This document shows, one piece after another, positions 50,686 to 59,304 of a stretch of DNA of 64,000 bases. The DNA comes from Alistipes sp. (lineage in GTDB: Bacteria; Bacillota; Clostridia; Oscillospirales; Ruminococcaceae), in NCBI GenBank assembly GCA_023667265.1, contig JAMPAJ010000001.1, positions 676,797-740,796 of the forward strand, given 5' to 3'. The notes under the pieces were generated by a model. That model ran no database searches and was not told the origin of the DNA. It saw nothing but the letters and a program-made list of their open reading frames with translations. Numbering within the stretch: position 1 is the stretch's first letter; each line of letters starts with the position of its first letter. The position numbers and the translations under genes are program-made.

Positions 50686-53600
50686 TTGAACAGGAAAAAA
50701 ATCGCTGCGGCCGCCGTGTCCGCACTCTGTCTTATGAGTAATTTCGCAGTCATGCCGGAGTTTGCCGGTATGCAGACCTTCGCCTCCGAGGCTGTAAACA
50801 ACACCTTTGAGGAAACCTATGAGGGCTGGCATCACACCGAGGACGAGGAGCTGCTCATCCCGACCGAGGGCGTGAACGGTACACGCGGTATGCTTGTAAC
50901 AGGAAGAAATACGCCGGAGGAGGGCGCTGCGTCCTCAAAGGGCTTCTACCTCTGGGGAGGAACTGAGTACGATTACAGCGTAATGGTCAAAGCCGACACC
51001 AGCGAGACCTTCCACCTCAGCCTTATGTATAAGGACATGGAAACAGACGAGGCGACCACAGTTGAGCTGGACTCCGTAAAGGCTGAGGCTGGGGAGTGGA
51101 CTGAGCTTTCCGCAAAATTCAGAGCTCCGGCTGACACCTATGAATACGAGCTGACTATAACCACCGACTCCGTCAACGACTTTGTCTTCGACAACGTGGT
51201 GATAACTACCAAGGACAAAAAAGGGCTGGAGGCGAGCGCTGCCGAAGGTAACGGTCTCAAGGATGTTTTTGCAGGCTACGGCTTCCGCATGGGCAATATT
51301 TTCAACGGCTCGACTATAAATAATTCCGCTATCCAGGCAACTATACTCAAGGACTGCAACGCCATCGAGTGCGAGAACGAGACCAAGGCGGATGCGGTTC
51401 TGGTGCAGAGCGGTTCTACTAATACCAACGTCAAGGTCAGCCTCAACAGATGCGCGGCAATTGCGGATTTCTGCGTCAAGAACGATATCGCTTTCCGCGG
51501 TCATGCCTTTGTATGGCACAGCCAGACTCCTGCCTGGTTCTTAAAGGAAAATTTCGACGGCAGCGGAAGCTGGGTAACGCCCTCTGTTATGGATCAGCGT
51601 CTCGAAAGCTACATCAAGAACGTTTTCGCGGCATTTGAAAGCCAGTATCCTACGCTGAATCTCTACGCCTACGACGTCTGCAACGAATGTATCTCCGACG
51701 ACGCCACACGAACTGCCAACAACGGCGGCGCGCGTGAACCCGGCGATAACAACGTCGAGGGCGGAAAGTCCGCATATGTGGCTGTTTACGGCGACAACAG
51801 CTTTGTGGAGAAGGCGTTTACCTACGCAAGAAAATACGCTCCCGAGGGCTGCCAGCTCTACTACAACGACTACAACGAATACTGGGATCACAAACGTGAC
51901 TGTATCATCAATACTATCCTGAAGCCTCTTTCGGAAAAAGGTCTCCTGGACGGTATGGGTATGCAGTCTCACATAGACGCGGCTCACAACACATTCTCCG
52001 GCACGGTGAATTACCTGAACGCGATGGATATGTACCTTTCGCTGGGAATCGACGTACAGGTCACGGAAATCGACGTTTCCATCGACAGCAGCGCAGGTCA
52101 GTCTCTCCAGACTCAGGCTGAGAAATACAAGAACATCGTTCAGCACATAGTCGAGGCTAACACCAGCGGCAAATACAAGGGCAAGGTCACCCTCTTCCAG
52201 GTATGGGGTCCGAACGATGCAAACACCTGGATATCCGGCGATAAGAGCCCTACGCTTTACGACAAGAGCAACAACGCAAAGGCGGCATATACAGCTCTCA
52301 TGGACTACGGCAGAAGCCTGCCCGAGGGTCCCTATGACGATTTCGACTCCCCTGCCGTAACGCCTGAGCCTAACGAGTATGGCTGGTGGTATCAGTGCGG
52401 TTTTGAGAACGGCGACGACAACTGGACTAACAGAGGCGGAAGCAATGCCGAGGTCTCAACCGAGGAGCACTACACGGAATGGGGCAGCCACTCTCTTAAA
52501 GTCACCGACAGAACATCCGCATGGATGGGCGCAAGTCTTGCTCTAAGCCCGTCTGTTTTCAAGTCCGGAGAGCCATACAGCTTCTCCGCCCACGTTAAGC
52601 AGAACTCCGGCGAAAACGTCAGGTTCATGATGAAGCTGGAGTATACGAATGCTGCCGGAGAGACGAATTACAGCGAGATCGCATCGGTGACCGCACCCTC
52701 CGGCACATGGGCACAGCTTGTAAACAAAAGCTACACTATCCCCGAGGGCGCATCGAATATCAAAATATACATCGAGACCGAGGAGTCTCTCACGGACTTC
52801 TATATCGACGAGGCTATCGGCGCAGTTGACGGCATAGGCATCGCCGGCGAGGGTCAGCCCGATCTGCCTGTTGACATTTCCACGATCATTCTCGGCGACA
52901 CGGACATGGACGGCGTTGTAACTGCCTTCGATATGGTAAGCCAGCGCAAGGCAGTTATGGGTCAGATCACGGACGCGGCTGTGAAAAAAGCTGCCGATGT
53001 TGACAGAAGCGGCACAGTTGAGGTGAACGACCTTGTCCTTCTGGAGCAGTTCCTCCTTGGCAAGATAAAAGAATTTCCCGATAACAGACCTGCTATCGAC
53101 GTAAGCGCGCTGGAGGCGGCTTTCAGTGGAGTTTCGATCAACAGCTCCTGGAAATCCGAAGGCGAGAACAACGTGCTCTGGACTCAGCGTTTCGGCGCAG
53201 ATCCGGGCTTCATGGTGTACAACGACAGACTTTACGTATTCACTACAAACGACGCTGCAGAGTATAACTCAAACGGTGAAATACAGGTAAACACCTACAA
53301 TTCCGGCACGATAAACTGCTTTTCGTCAGCAGACCTTGTGAACTGGACAGACCACGGCGCTATCCCGGTTGCCGGACGCAACAGCAGAACTGAAAACGGC
53401 GCGGCTAAGTGGGCGTCATACGCATGGGCTCCAGACGCTTGTTGGAAGAACATCAACGGCAAGGACAAATTCTTCCTCTACTTCGCTGACAGCGCAGGCG
53501 GAATAGGCGTTCTCACTGCCGACTCGCCAGAGGGACCCTACACAGACCCCATAGGCAAGGCTCTGATAAACAAATCTACGCCGGGATTCAGCGACGTTGA

Positions 53601-54525
53601 ATGGCTCTTCGATCCTGCCGTTCTGGTGGACGACGACGGAACAGGCTATCTCTACGTGGGAGGCGGCGTGCCCTCCGGCAAAGCTGCCGATCCCGGCACG
53701 GCAAGAGTTGTCAAGCTCGGCGACGACATGACATCGCTTTCCGGTCAGTACGAGAGACTTAATCCGCCCTATCTCTTCGAGGATTCATCAATTCTCAAGG
53801 TGGGCGACACCTACTACTATTCCTACTGCACAAACTGGAGTACCAGCGGAAATCCCTACGGCTTCGGCAATGCTGAAATAGCTGTAATGACCTCCACCGA
53901 TCCCATGAAGGGTTTCACCTACAAAGGCATCGCTCTGAAAAATCCCGCTTCCTATCAGCTTGACGGCGGCGGAAACAATCATCACTCTATCGTCGAGTTC
54001 AAAGGCAAATACTACGTGCTCTACCATAGCCGGAATCAGTCCAGAGCTATGGATATCCAGGCAAAGGCGACTGACGGAAGCATTGACCTGGGCGGAAATT
54101 ACCGCTCCTGCCACCTCGACGAGGCGACATTCAGCAACGGTATGTTCACGGCTTCCGGTTCAATGAAAGGCGTTTCTCAGATCGAGACCCTGAATCCATA
54201 TGTTACTGTTCAGGCTGAGACAATGTCCAGCCAGTCCAAGGGAATCCAGACATCCGGTCTCCAGAACACCAAGGTCATGGGCAAAAAGGGCGAATGGACA
54301 AAGGTAAGCGGCGTGAACCTTAGCAAGGGCGTAAGCGAGATCAAGGTCAACGCTGAAGGCTCCGGCATCATAAGGATATGCGCAGGCTCTCCCAACGGCG
54401 ACGTTATCGGCTACGCAAACCCTGCAACCGGCGAAAGCGTCGTTGTTAACAGAGTTTCCGGAACTAAGGATATTTACTTCGTATTCAGCGGAGATGTGGA
54501 GTTTGACTCCTGGTCGTTCTCATGA
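50686..54525 (+). CDS. Bifunctional xylanase: CBM22-GH10-CBM22-dockerin-GH43-CBM6
   Basis: The 1279-aa product starts at TTG after GGGAG. Modules: signal peptide 1-33; CBM22 37-178; GH10 189-545, with acid/base Glu334 in YDVCNECI and nucleophile Glu461 in VTEIDVS; a second CBM22 563-715; an internal dockerin 735-798 (GDTDMDGVVTAFDM..., DVDRSGTVEVNDLVLLEQFLLG); GH43 803-1150, with WAPDAC and LFDPAVL; and a CBM6-like module 1171-1279. GH10 cuts the xylan backbone, while GH43 probably removes arabinose or xylose from it. The internal dockerin between two catalytic halves is the layout known from R. flavefaciens xylanases. It is driven by the shared xylanase promoter block. Confidence 0.92.
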   Translation: MNRKKIAAAAVSALCLMSNFAVMPEFAGMQTFASEAVNNTFEETYEGWHHTEDEELLIPTEGVNGTRGMLVTGRNTPEEGAASSKGFYLWGGTEYDYSVMVKADTSETFHLSLMYKDMETDEATTVELDSVKAEAGEWTELSAKFRAPADTYEYELTITTDSVNDFVFDNVVITTKDKKGLEASAAEGNGLKDVFAGYGFRMGNIFNGSTINNSAIQATILKDCNAIECENETKADAVLVQSGSTNTNVKVSLNRCAAIADFCVKNDIAFRGHAFVWHSQTPAWFLKENFDGSGSWVTPSVMDQRLESYIKNVFAAFESQYPTLNLYAYDVCNECISDDATRTANNGGAREPGDNNVEGGKSAYVAVYGDNSFVEKAFTYARKYAPEGCQLYYNDYNEYWDHKRDCIINTILKPLSEKGLLDGMGMQSHIDAAHNTFSGTVNYLNAMDMYLSLGIDVQVTEIDVSIDSSAGQSLQTQAEKYKNIVQHIVEANTSGKYKGKVTLFQVWGPNDANTWISGDKSPTLYDKSNNAKAAYTALMDYGRSLPEGPYDDFDSPAVTPEPNEYGWWYQCGFENGDDNWTNRGGSNAEVSTEEHYTEWGSHSLKVTDRTSAWMGASLALSPSVFKSGEPYSFSAHVKQNSGENVRFMMKLEYTNAAGETNYSEIASVTAPSGTWAQLVNKSYTIPEGASNIKIYIETEESLTDFYIDEAIGAVDGIGIAGEGQPDLPVDISTIILGDTDMDGVVTAFDMVSQRKAVMGQITDAAVKKAADVDRSGTVEVNDLVLLEQFLLGKIKEFPDNRPAIDVSALEAAFSGVSINSSWKSEGENNVLWTQRFGADPGFMVYNDRLYVFTTNDAAEYNSNGEIQVNTYNSGTINCFSSADLVNWTDHGAIPVAGRNSRTENGAAKWASYAWAPDACWKNINGKDKFFLYFADSAGGIGVLTADSPEGPYTDPIGKALINKSTPGFSDVEWLFDPAVLVDDDGTGYLYVGGGVPSGKAADPGTARVVKLGDDMTSLSGQYERLNPPYLFEDSSILKVGDTYYYSYCTNWSTSGNPYGFGNAEIAVMTSTDPMKGFTYKGIALKNPASYQLDGGGNNHHSIVEFKGKYYVLYHSRNQSRAMDIQAKATDGSIDLGGNYRSCHLDEATFSNGMFTASGSMKGVSQIETLNPYVTVQAETMSSQSKGIQTSGLQNTKVMGKKGEWTKVSGVNLSKGVSEIKVNAEGSGIIRICAGSPNGDVIGYANPATGESVVVNRVSGTKDIYFVFSGDVEFDSWSFS

Positions 54526-54646
54526 GATTTGACATACGATGTTCGTTAGTTTACGAGGAGGTCTATTATTTTCCGAAGCCGTTATCTGCACAATCACGGT
54601 TTTGGTGAATGATATATAGAAATTTGTTGTAAGGGACAAATCAGAA

Positions 54647-54672
54647 AAAGCACTGCCTCGGCGGTGCTTTTC
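54647..54672 (+). terminator. Terminator of the GH10 gene
   Basis: AAAAGCACTGCC / GGCGGTGCTTTT stem with one G-T pair, then TCTC. The T-run is moderate. Confidence 0.65.
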
Positions 54673-54683
54673 TCGTTATCTGA

Positions 54684-54757
54684 GTACGCGGAGAAGATTT
54701 TGTCTGACCATTAATAAGCGAGTTTAGCCGCTGTCACGTGAATCATCGACGGGATTT
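54684..54757 (+). repeat. Degenerate 70-bp repeat, copy before the MITE
   Basis: ACGCGGAGAAGATTTTGTCTGA...AAGCGAG...CACGTGAATCATCGACGGG. It aligns to 55024-55095 and, more loosely, to 13749-13818. Confidence 0.55.
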
Positions 54758-54762
54758 TCGCG

Positions 54763-54824
54763 TTCAAATTGTCCACCTTATATGCACTTTATGAGTTGTG
54801 AATTTTTTGTGAATGATGTATAAT
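54763..54824 (+). promoter_or_regulatory. Xylanase promoter block, copy 2 (GH30 gene)
   Basis: Same 62-base block as upstream of GH10: TTGTGA, 17 bases, TATAAT. It lies almost 300 bases before the GH30 start because a MITE sits in between. Confidence 0.8.
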
Positions 54825-54838
54825 ATAAATAGAATTTA

Positions 54839-55001
54839 AGAACCTGTATTCATAGGGAAGATGTGCGGATTTTCGAGCATAATTTTGACGAGTGCAAGGC
54901 GAAAATCCGAAGGCATACTGACGTATGGCAAGGATTTTCAACGAAGCAATCGGCAAAATTTGCCGAAAATACGTGCAGCTTATCCTATGAATACAGGTTC
55001 T
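54839..55001. mobile_element. MITE-like palindromic element, copy 2
   Basis: About 162 bp with terminal inverted repeats AGAACCTGTATTCATAGG / CCTATGAATACAGGTTCT and an internal CATACTGACGTATG. Interior blocks match copy 1 at 39286-39446. It encodes no protein. It lies between the GH30 promoter and the GH30 gene. Confidence 0.88.
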
Positions 55002-55023
55002 GAATAATTTTCACGTCAGCACC

Positions 55024-55095
55024 GCACGCGGAATATTTTCGTCAGACGATAAATCAGCGAGTTCTGCTCGCGGCTGCGTGAATCGCCGGCGGGGG
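55024..55095 (+). repeat. Degenerate 70-bp repeat, copy after the MITE
   Basis: ACGCGGAATATTTTCGTCAGACGA...CAGCGAG...GCGTGAATCGCCGGCGGG. It matches the copy at 54684-54757 and the one at 13749-13818. Confidence 0.55.
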
Positions 55096-55118
55096 ATTCC
55101 CGGGAGAGGATGATTATT

Positions 55119-57245
55119 TTGAACTTAAAAAAATTAGCAGGCAGATTTATCTCTGCCGCAACAGCCGGAATTATGCTGGCGGCAGGCTTCTCTGTTATGC
55201 CTGTAGGCAGCGGCAGAATCGAAGTCGAAGCGGCAAGCGACGTAACTGTCGACATTTCCAAGGAGCACCAGCTTATCCGCGGCTTCGGCGGAATCAACCA
55301 TCCGGAGTGGACTGGTCAGGACATGACCGCCTCACAGCTCCAGACCGCTTTCGGAAACGGCGCAGACGAACTTGGACTTACGGTTCTCCGCGTTTTCGTC
55401 AACCCCGACAAGACTCAGTGGTACAGAGCTCTTCCTGCTGCACAGTATGCAACGGAGCACGGCGCATATGTTTTCGCCTCGCCCTGGGAACCGCCCTCGA
55501 ATTTAGCAGAGTCCGGCGGCTCGAACGGCAAGCTCCACCTGCCGAAAGCCAACTATGAGGCTTATGCAAATCACCTCAACGACTTCGGCACATACATGAA
55601 AAACAACGGCGTCGATCTGTACTCTATCTCAGTGCAGAACGAGCCGGATTACGCCTCGGAGTGGACATACTGGTCTACCGACGAGGTGGTGGACTTTATG
55701 GCGAATTACGGTCATCTCATAACGAGCACACGGCTTATGTCACCGGAGTCCTTCCAGTATTCCCCTGACGGCGCATCCTGGATATCCGGCGGCGACGGCG
55801 GCAAACGATTCTACACCAAGATCATGAACAACGCCAAGGCGATGGAAAACTGCGACCTCTTCGGCACACATTTCTACGGCACAACAAGGGATTGGATGGA
55901 TTTCCCGGCTCTGGAAAACAGCGGCAAGGAGATATGGATGACCGAGGTCTATGTCCCAAACAGCGAGGCTGATTCGGCAAACAGATTTCCGGAAGCTCTC
56001 GACGTTGCAGAAAATATCCACAACGGTATGGTCGTCGGAAATATGAGCGCATATACTTGGTGGTACATACGCCGGAGCTACGGTCTCATGGACGAAAGCG
56101 GCAAAATCACCAAGCGCGGTTATATGATGTCGCAGTATTCAAAGTGGATACGCCCCGGCTATATCCGCGTTGACGCTACGGAAAAGCCCGAAAGCGACGT
56201 GTTTGTTTCAGCTTATAAGGGCGGCGGAGACAAGGTCGTTATCGTTGCCGTAAACAAGGGAACTACCGAGTATAACAAGAATTTCACAGTATCCGGCGGC
56301 AGCATCTCCGACGTTGACCGCTACAGAACCACAGGCAGCGCAAACCTTGAAGAAACAGCGGATATGGCTTATAACGGCAGTACGTTCAACGCTCAGATAC
56401 CTGCTCAGTCCGTGTCTACCTTCGTCGTTACTCTTTCCGACGCCTCCGGTATTCCGGACACAAGCGGCGATCTTCCCGGCGACGTCACAGAAGAACCGAA
56501 CGAGTACGGCTGGTGGTATCAGTGCGGATTCGAGAACGGCGACGACAACTGGGTAAGCCGCGGCAGCAGCACAGCCGAGGTCTCCACAGACGAGCACTAC
56601 ACGGAATGGGGCAGCCATTCCCTCAAGGTCACAGGCAGAGAGAAAACCTGGAACGGCGCGTCTCTCGCCCTTAAATCAAGCATTTTCAAGTCCGGAGAAT
56701 CCTACAGCTTCTCCGCCCACGTTGAACAGAACTCCGGCGAGAACGTCAAATTCATGATGAAGCTGGAGTATACCAACTCCGACGGCGATACCGGCTACAG
56801 CGAAATCGCCACTGTGACCGCGCCCTCCGGCGCATGGGCTCAGCTCAGCAACAAGAGCTACACTATCCCCGACGGCGCGACAAACCTTAAAATCTACATC
56901 GAGACAGAGGAATCTCTCACGGATTTCTATATCGACGAGGCTATCGGCGCAGTTGACGGAACCTCTGTCGCAGGAGAGGGTCAGCCCGAGCTTCCCACAG
57001 AGCCTGCGACCGCACCCACAACCAAGCCTGTCGACTTTATCCCCGGAGATATTGACGGCGACGGAAGGGTTTCGGCTTATGACATGACCGCCATGAGAAA
57101 GGGCGTTATAGGCAGCTTCGGCGGAGACGCTGCGGCTCTTGCGGCTGATGTTAACGCTGACGGTACGGTCGATGTTGCAGATATAGTGCTGCTGGAGCAG
57201 TACCTGCTTGGCAGGAATGTCGATCTGAAAAGGGCGGCGGCATGA
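55119..57245 (+). CDS. Secreted GH30 glucuronoxylanase with CBM22 and dockerin
   Basis: From the TTG at 55119 the product is 708 aa. A signal peptide (about 1-35) leads into a GH30 barrel and side beta domain (about 40-445), with acid/base Glu175 in SVQNEPDYASEW and nucleophile Glu276 in WMTEVYVP. This fits GH30_8 enzymes that cut glucuronoxylan. CBM22 follows at about 465-625, about 82% identical to the second CBM22 of the GH10 enzyme, then a PT-rich linker and a dockerin (about 645-700, GDIDGDGRVSAYDM...DVNADGTVDVADIVLLEQYLLG). The TTG mirrors the GH10 start context; an ATG at 55110 overlaps the ribosome site. A terminator follows at 57295-57330. Confidence 0.92.
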   Translation: MNLKKLAGRFISAATAGIMLAAGFSVMPVGSGRIEVEAASDVTVDISKEHQLIRGFGGINHPEWTGQDMTASQLQTAFGNGADELGLTVLRVFVNPDKTQWYRALPAAQYATEHGAYVFASPWEPPSNLAESGGSNGKLHLPKANYEAYANHLNDFGTYMKNNGVDLYSISVQNEPDYASEWTYWSTDEVVDFMANYGHLITSTRLMSPESFQYSPDGASWISGGDGGKRFYTKIMNNAKAMENCDLFGTHFYGTTRDWMDFPALENSGKEIWMTEVYVPNSEADSANRFPEALDVAENIHNGMVVGNMSAYTWWYIRRSYGLMDESGKITKRGYMMSQYSKWIRPGYIRVDATEKPESDVFVSAYKGGGDKVVIVAVNKGTTEYNKNFTVSGGSISDVDRYRTTGSANLEETADMAYNGSTFNAQIPAQSVSTFVVTLSDASGIPDTSGDLPGDVTEEPNEYGWWYQCGFENGDDNWVSRGSSTAEVSTDEHYTEWGSHSLKVTGREKTWNGASLALKSSIFKSGESYSFSAHVEQNSGENVKFMMKLEYTNSDGDTGYSEIATVTAPSGAWAQLSNKSYTIPDGATNLKIYIETEESLTDFYIDEAIGAVDGTSVAGEGQPELPTEPATAPTTKPVDFIPGDIDGDGRVSAYDMTAMRKGVIGSFGGDAAALAADVNADGTVDVADIVLLEQYLLGRNVDLKRAAA

Positions 57246-57294
57246 TTCCCGATATCTTCTGATCATCCCTCAGGTGGGGAAGCCCCACTATAAA

Positions 57295-57335
57295 AAAGCA
57301 GCACCGCAGGTTTTCCTGCGATGCTGTTTTTCTTT
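57295..57335 (+). terminator. Terminator of the GH30 gene
   Basis: AGCAGCACCGCAGG / CCTGCGATGCTGT imperfect stem with TTTT loop, then a long T-rich run. Beyond it (57336-57541) nothing gene-like is seen apart from a short AGTGCT/GAGCACT hairpin near 57367-57391. Confidence 0.75.
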
Positions 57336-57541
57336 TTTGTAAATCCGGATAAGCCGATTTGATACAGTGCTCCAAACCCATTGAGCACTGTATAGCGGTG
57401 AACCTGATACTGAAGGTTCTCCGCAGCCATAAATTGAACGTTCATTGTGCAGATTGAACACTCAATTTATCGCTCCCCCTTTACTGATTATATTATATCA
57501 CGTCACGCCCGGGAGCGATACATTAAAATTCCGTGATTATC

Positions 57542-58645
57542 CTATAAAATGCAGACAATTGAAAGCAAAGCTGCCAAAAGTCCGAAATTCACAAGGGAGA
57601 AGATCAGCATATACCGCCCGGTTTTCGCACCGGAGGACGTGCGGTAAAACTGAAATGATATAAGACTTGCAAGGGACGCGATTATCGTGCCGAGTCCGCC
57701 CAGATTCACGCCCATAAGCAGCTTTACGCTGTTCTCCGTGAAGCCGCTCAGCATAACTGCCGCCGGAACGTTGCTTATGATCTGGGACAGTCCTACTGAA
57801 ATAAGCAGTTCCCTGCCCTCCATGACAGACCGGAAAAATCCGCTGACCGCCTCGACTCTGGCTATGTTTCCCACGAACACAAAGAAGCAGACAAATGTTG
57901 CAAGCAAGCCGTAGTCGGCTTTAAGAAGCAGCCGACGATCGGTCGCCAGCGCTCCGCAGACCGTAATGATAAGGCACAGCCAGTCCGGGATCACGCGCAG
58001 AACCGTCAGCAGGCAGATCGCGAACATAACCGCATAAACGCCCAGAAGTCTGCCCCGGACTTTTTTGTTTTCACCAGCTCCGGCAGTACACGCTCTCTTC
58101 GGAAGCAGCATACACAGCAGCATCAGTCCCAGGAGACTCGCTCCGGTAAGCGGCAGCATCGTGCGGAAAAAATCGCCCATAGTCAAGCCGTACTCCGAGT
58201 AGATATACAGATTCTGGGGATTTCCTACCGGCGTCGCCATACTTCCGAGATTCGCAGCCGCCGTCTCCAGAACTATCGTGCAGATGCGGCTTTTTTCGTC
58301 GTCAATGCCCTCGTATATCAGCAGCGTGAGCGGAACAAATGTAAGAAGCGCAACATCGTTTGTCACCAGCATCGCCGAGAAAAAGCATACCAGCGTCATT
58401 ATCAGCCCCAGCCTGCGCAGATTTCCGGCGCGCTTCAACAGAGCGGAGGATATGCTCTCGAAAACTCCTGCCGCCCGGAATCCGGCAACAGTTAGCATCA
58501 GACTGAAAAGCAGTATCAGTACCTGGGTATTGCAATAGCCCAGATATTCTCTGTCCGGCGGCACGAAAAACGCCGTCACTACAGCCGCGACAAACGCCGC
58601 AGTCAGAACAGGCTGACCTTTAATAAAGGATATTATCTTATTCAT
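57542..58645 (-). CDS. SLC13/ArsB-like ion or anion permease
   Basis: From the ATG at 58645 the product is 367 aa with about ten membrane segments. The two-part signature is visible: TNDVALLTFVPLTLL plus AANLGSMATPVGNPQNL in the first half, and SQIISNVPAAVMLSG plus GVNLGGLGTIIASLAS in the second. It belongs to the ion-transporter superfamily (ArsB/NhaD/DASS); substrate unknown. It overlaps the stop of the kinase-like gene by 8 bp, with GGAGAAAAGG upstream. A start at 58678 is possible but has a weaker site. Confidence 0.8.
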   Translation of the reverse strand: MNKIISFIKGQPVLTAAFVAAVVTAFFVPPDREYLGYCNTQVLILLFSLMLTVAGFRAAGVFESISSALLKRAGNLRRLGLIMTLVCFFSAMLVTNDVALLTFVPLTLLIYEGIDDEKSRICTIVLETAAANLGSMATPVGNPQNLYIYSEYGLTMGDFFRTMLPLTGASLLGLMLLCMLLPKRACTAGAGENKKVRGRLLGVYAVMFAICLLTVLRVIPDWLCLIITVCGALATDRRLLLKADYGLLATFVCFFVFVGNIARVEAVSGFFRSVMEGRELLISVGLSQIISNVPAAVMLSGFTENSVKLLMGVNLGGLGTIIASLASLISFQFYRTSSGAKTGRYMLIFSLVNFGLLAALLSIVCIL

Positions 58646-59222
58646 TGCCTTTTCTCCGCACATATTGAACAATTTCATCCAGACATTCCCCAGGCATACC
58701 GTTGTTGGAGAAGCGTCTGGTTATTCCGGCTGCAAGGAGCTTCTCCTCTGAAAAATCTTCGGCATCCGCGAGAAAACGCCTGCAAAGCTCCGCATACTTC
58801 GGCTCAGTCTCCTGCCTCTCCCGTTCAAGAGCCCGGTACAGCCGCAAGCCGTCCTCCACCTCGATATACAGCGGAACAAGCAGCTCTCCGAAATACTTTT
58901 TCAGGGCGGAATAGGATTCAAGAGTGCCTATCCCGAGACAGCTTTCACGGCTGAGGTCAACGCTTCCCACGGCGGTAAAATACGTCCATTCGCCCTGGAC
59001 TGTGTTGTACGTCCGGTATTCCAGCACCGAGCCTTCGTCGCGCATCTGGCTGAAAGCATCGCGGCTTACGAAGTAATATTCCCTGCCCTCCTGCTCGTTT
59101 CCACGCATAGGGCGTGTGGTATATAATATTATCGGAGCAAGCTCCAGCCTCTCAAGAAGCCGGCGGAAAATAGTGTCCTTTCCGCTTGAGCTTTTGCCTA
59201 TCAAATAGAAGATATGGTTCAT
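58638..59222 (-). CDS. Guanylate kinase-like protein
   Basis: From the ATG at 59222 the product is 194 aa. It has a P-loop IGKSSSGKDTIFRRLL at the N-terminus and a GMK-like nucleotide-binding section (ILYTTRPMRGNEQEGREYYFVS), followed by the lid-like QGEWTYFTAVGSVD. It differs from housekeeping Gmk, which has SGAGKST, so it is a paralogue of unclear substrate. It is translationally coupled to the permease. AGGAC lies before the ATG. Confidence 0.75.
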   Translation of the reverse strand: MNHIFYLIGKSSSGKDTIFRRLLERLELAPIILYTTRPMRGNEQEGREYYFVSRDAFSQMRDEGSVLEYRTYNTVQGEWTYFTAVGSVDLSRESCLGIGTLESYSALKKYFGELLVPLYIEVEDGLRLYRALERERQETEPKYAELCRRFLADAEDFSEEKLLAAGITRRFSNNGMPGECLDEIVQYVRRKGNE

Positions 59223-59304
59223 GTTTCGTCCTTTTACATTTTGTTTTGGTTGATGTTTACACAAATATCTCCCGTTTCAAATATAATGAATAAGGAGGTG
59301 CATT

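Larger units (their letters stand above)
54526..55118. other. GH10-GH30 intergenic region
   Basis: About 590 bases without a gene. In order it holds the GH10 terminator, a degenerate 70-bp repeat (about 54684-54757), the second xylanase promoter block, a MITE copy, and a second degenerate repeat (about 55024-55095) that runs into the GH30 ribosome site. Confidence 0.8.

Noticed and set aside
59256-59287. Promoter for the ZIP gene
   Set aside because: TATAAT at 59282-59287 is convincing, but the nearest -35-like TTTACA is 20 bases away, so I did not list it as a feature.
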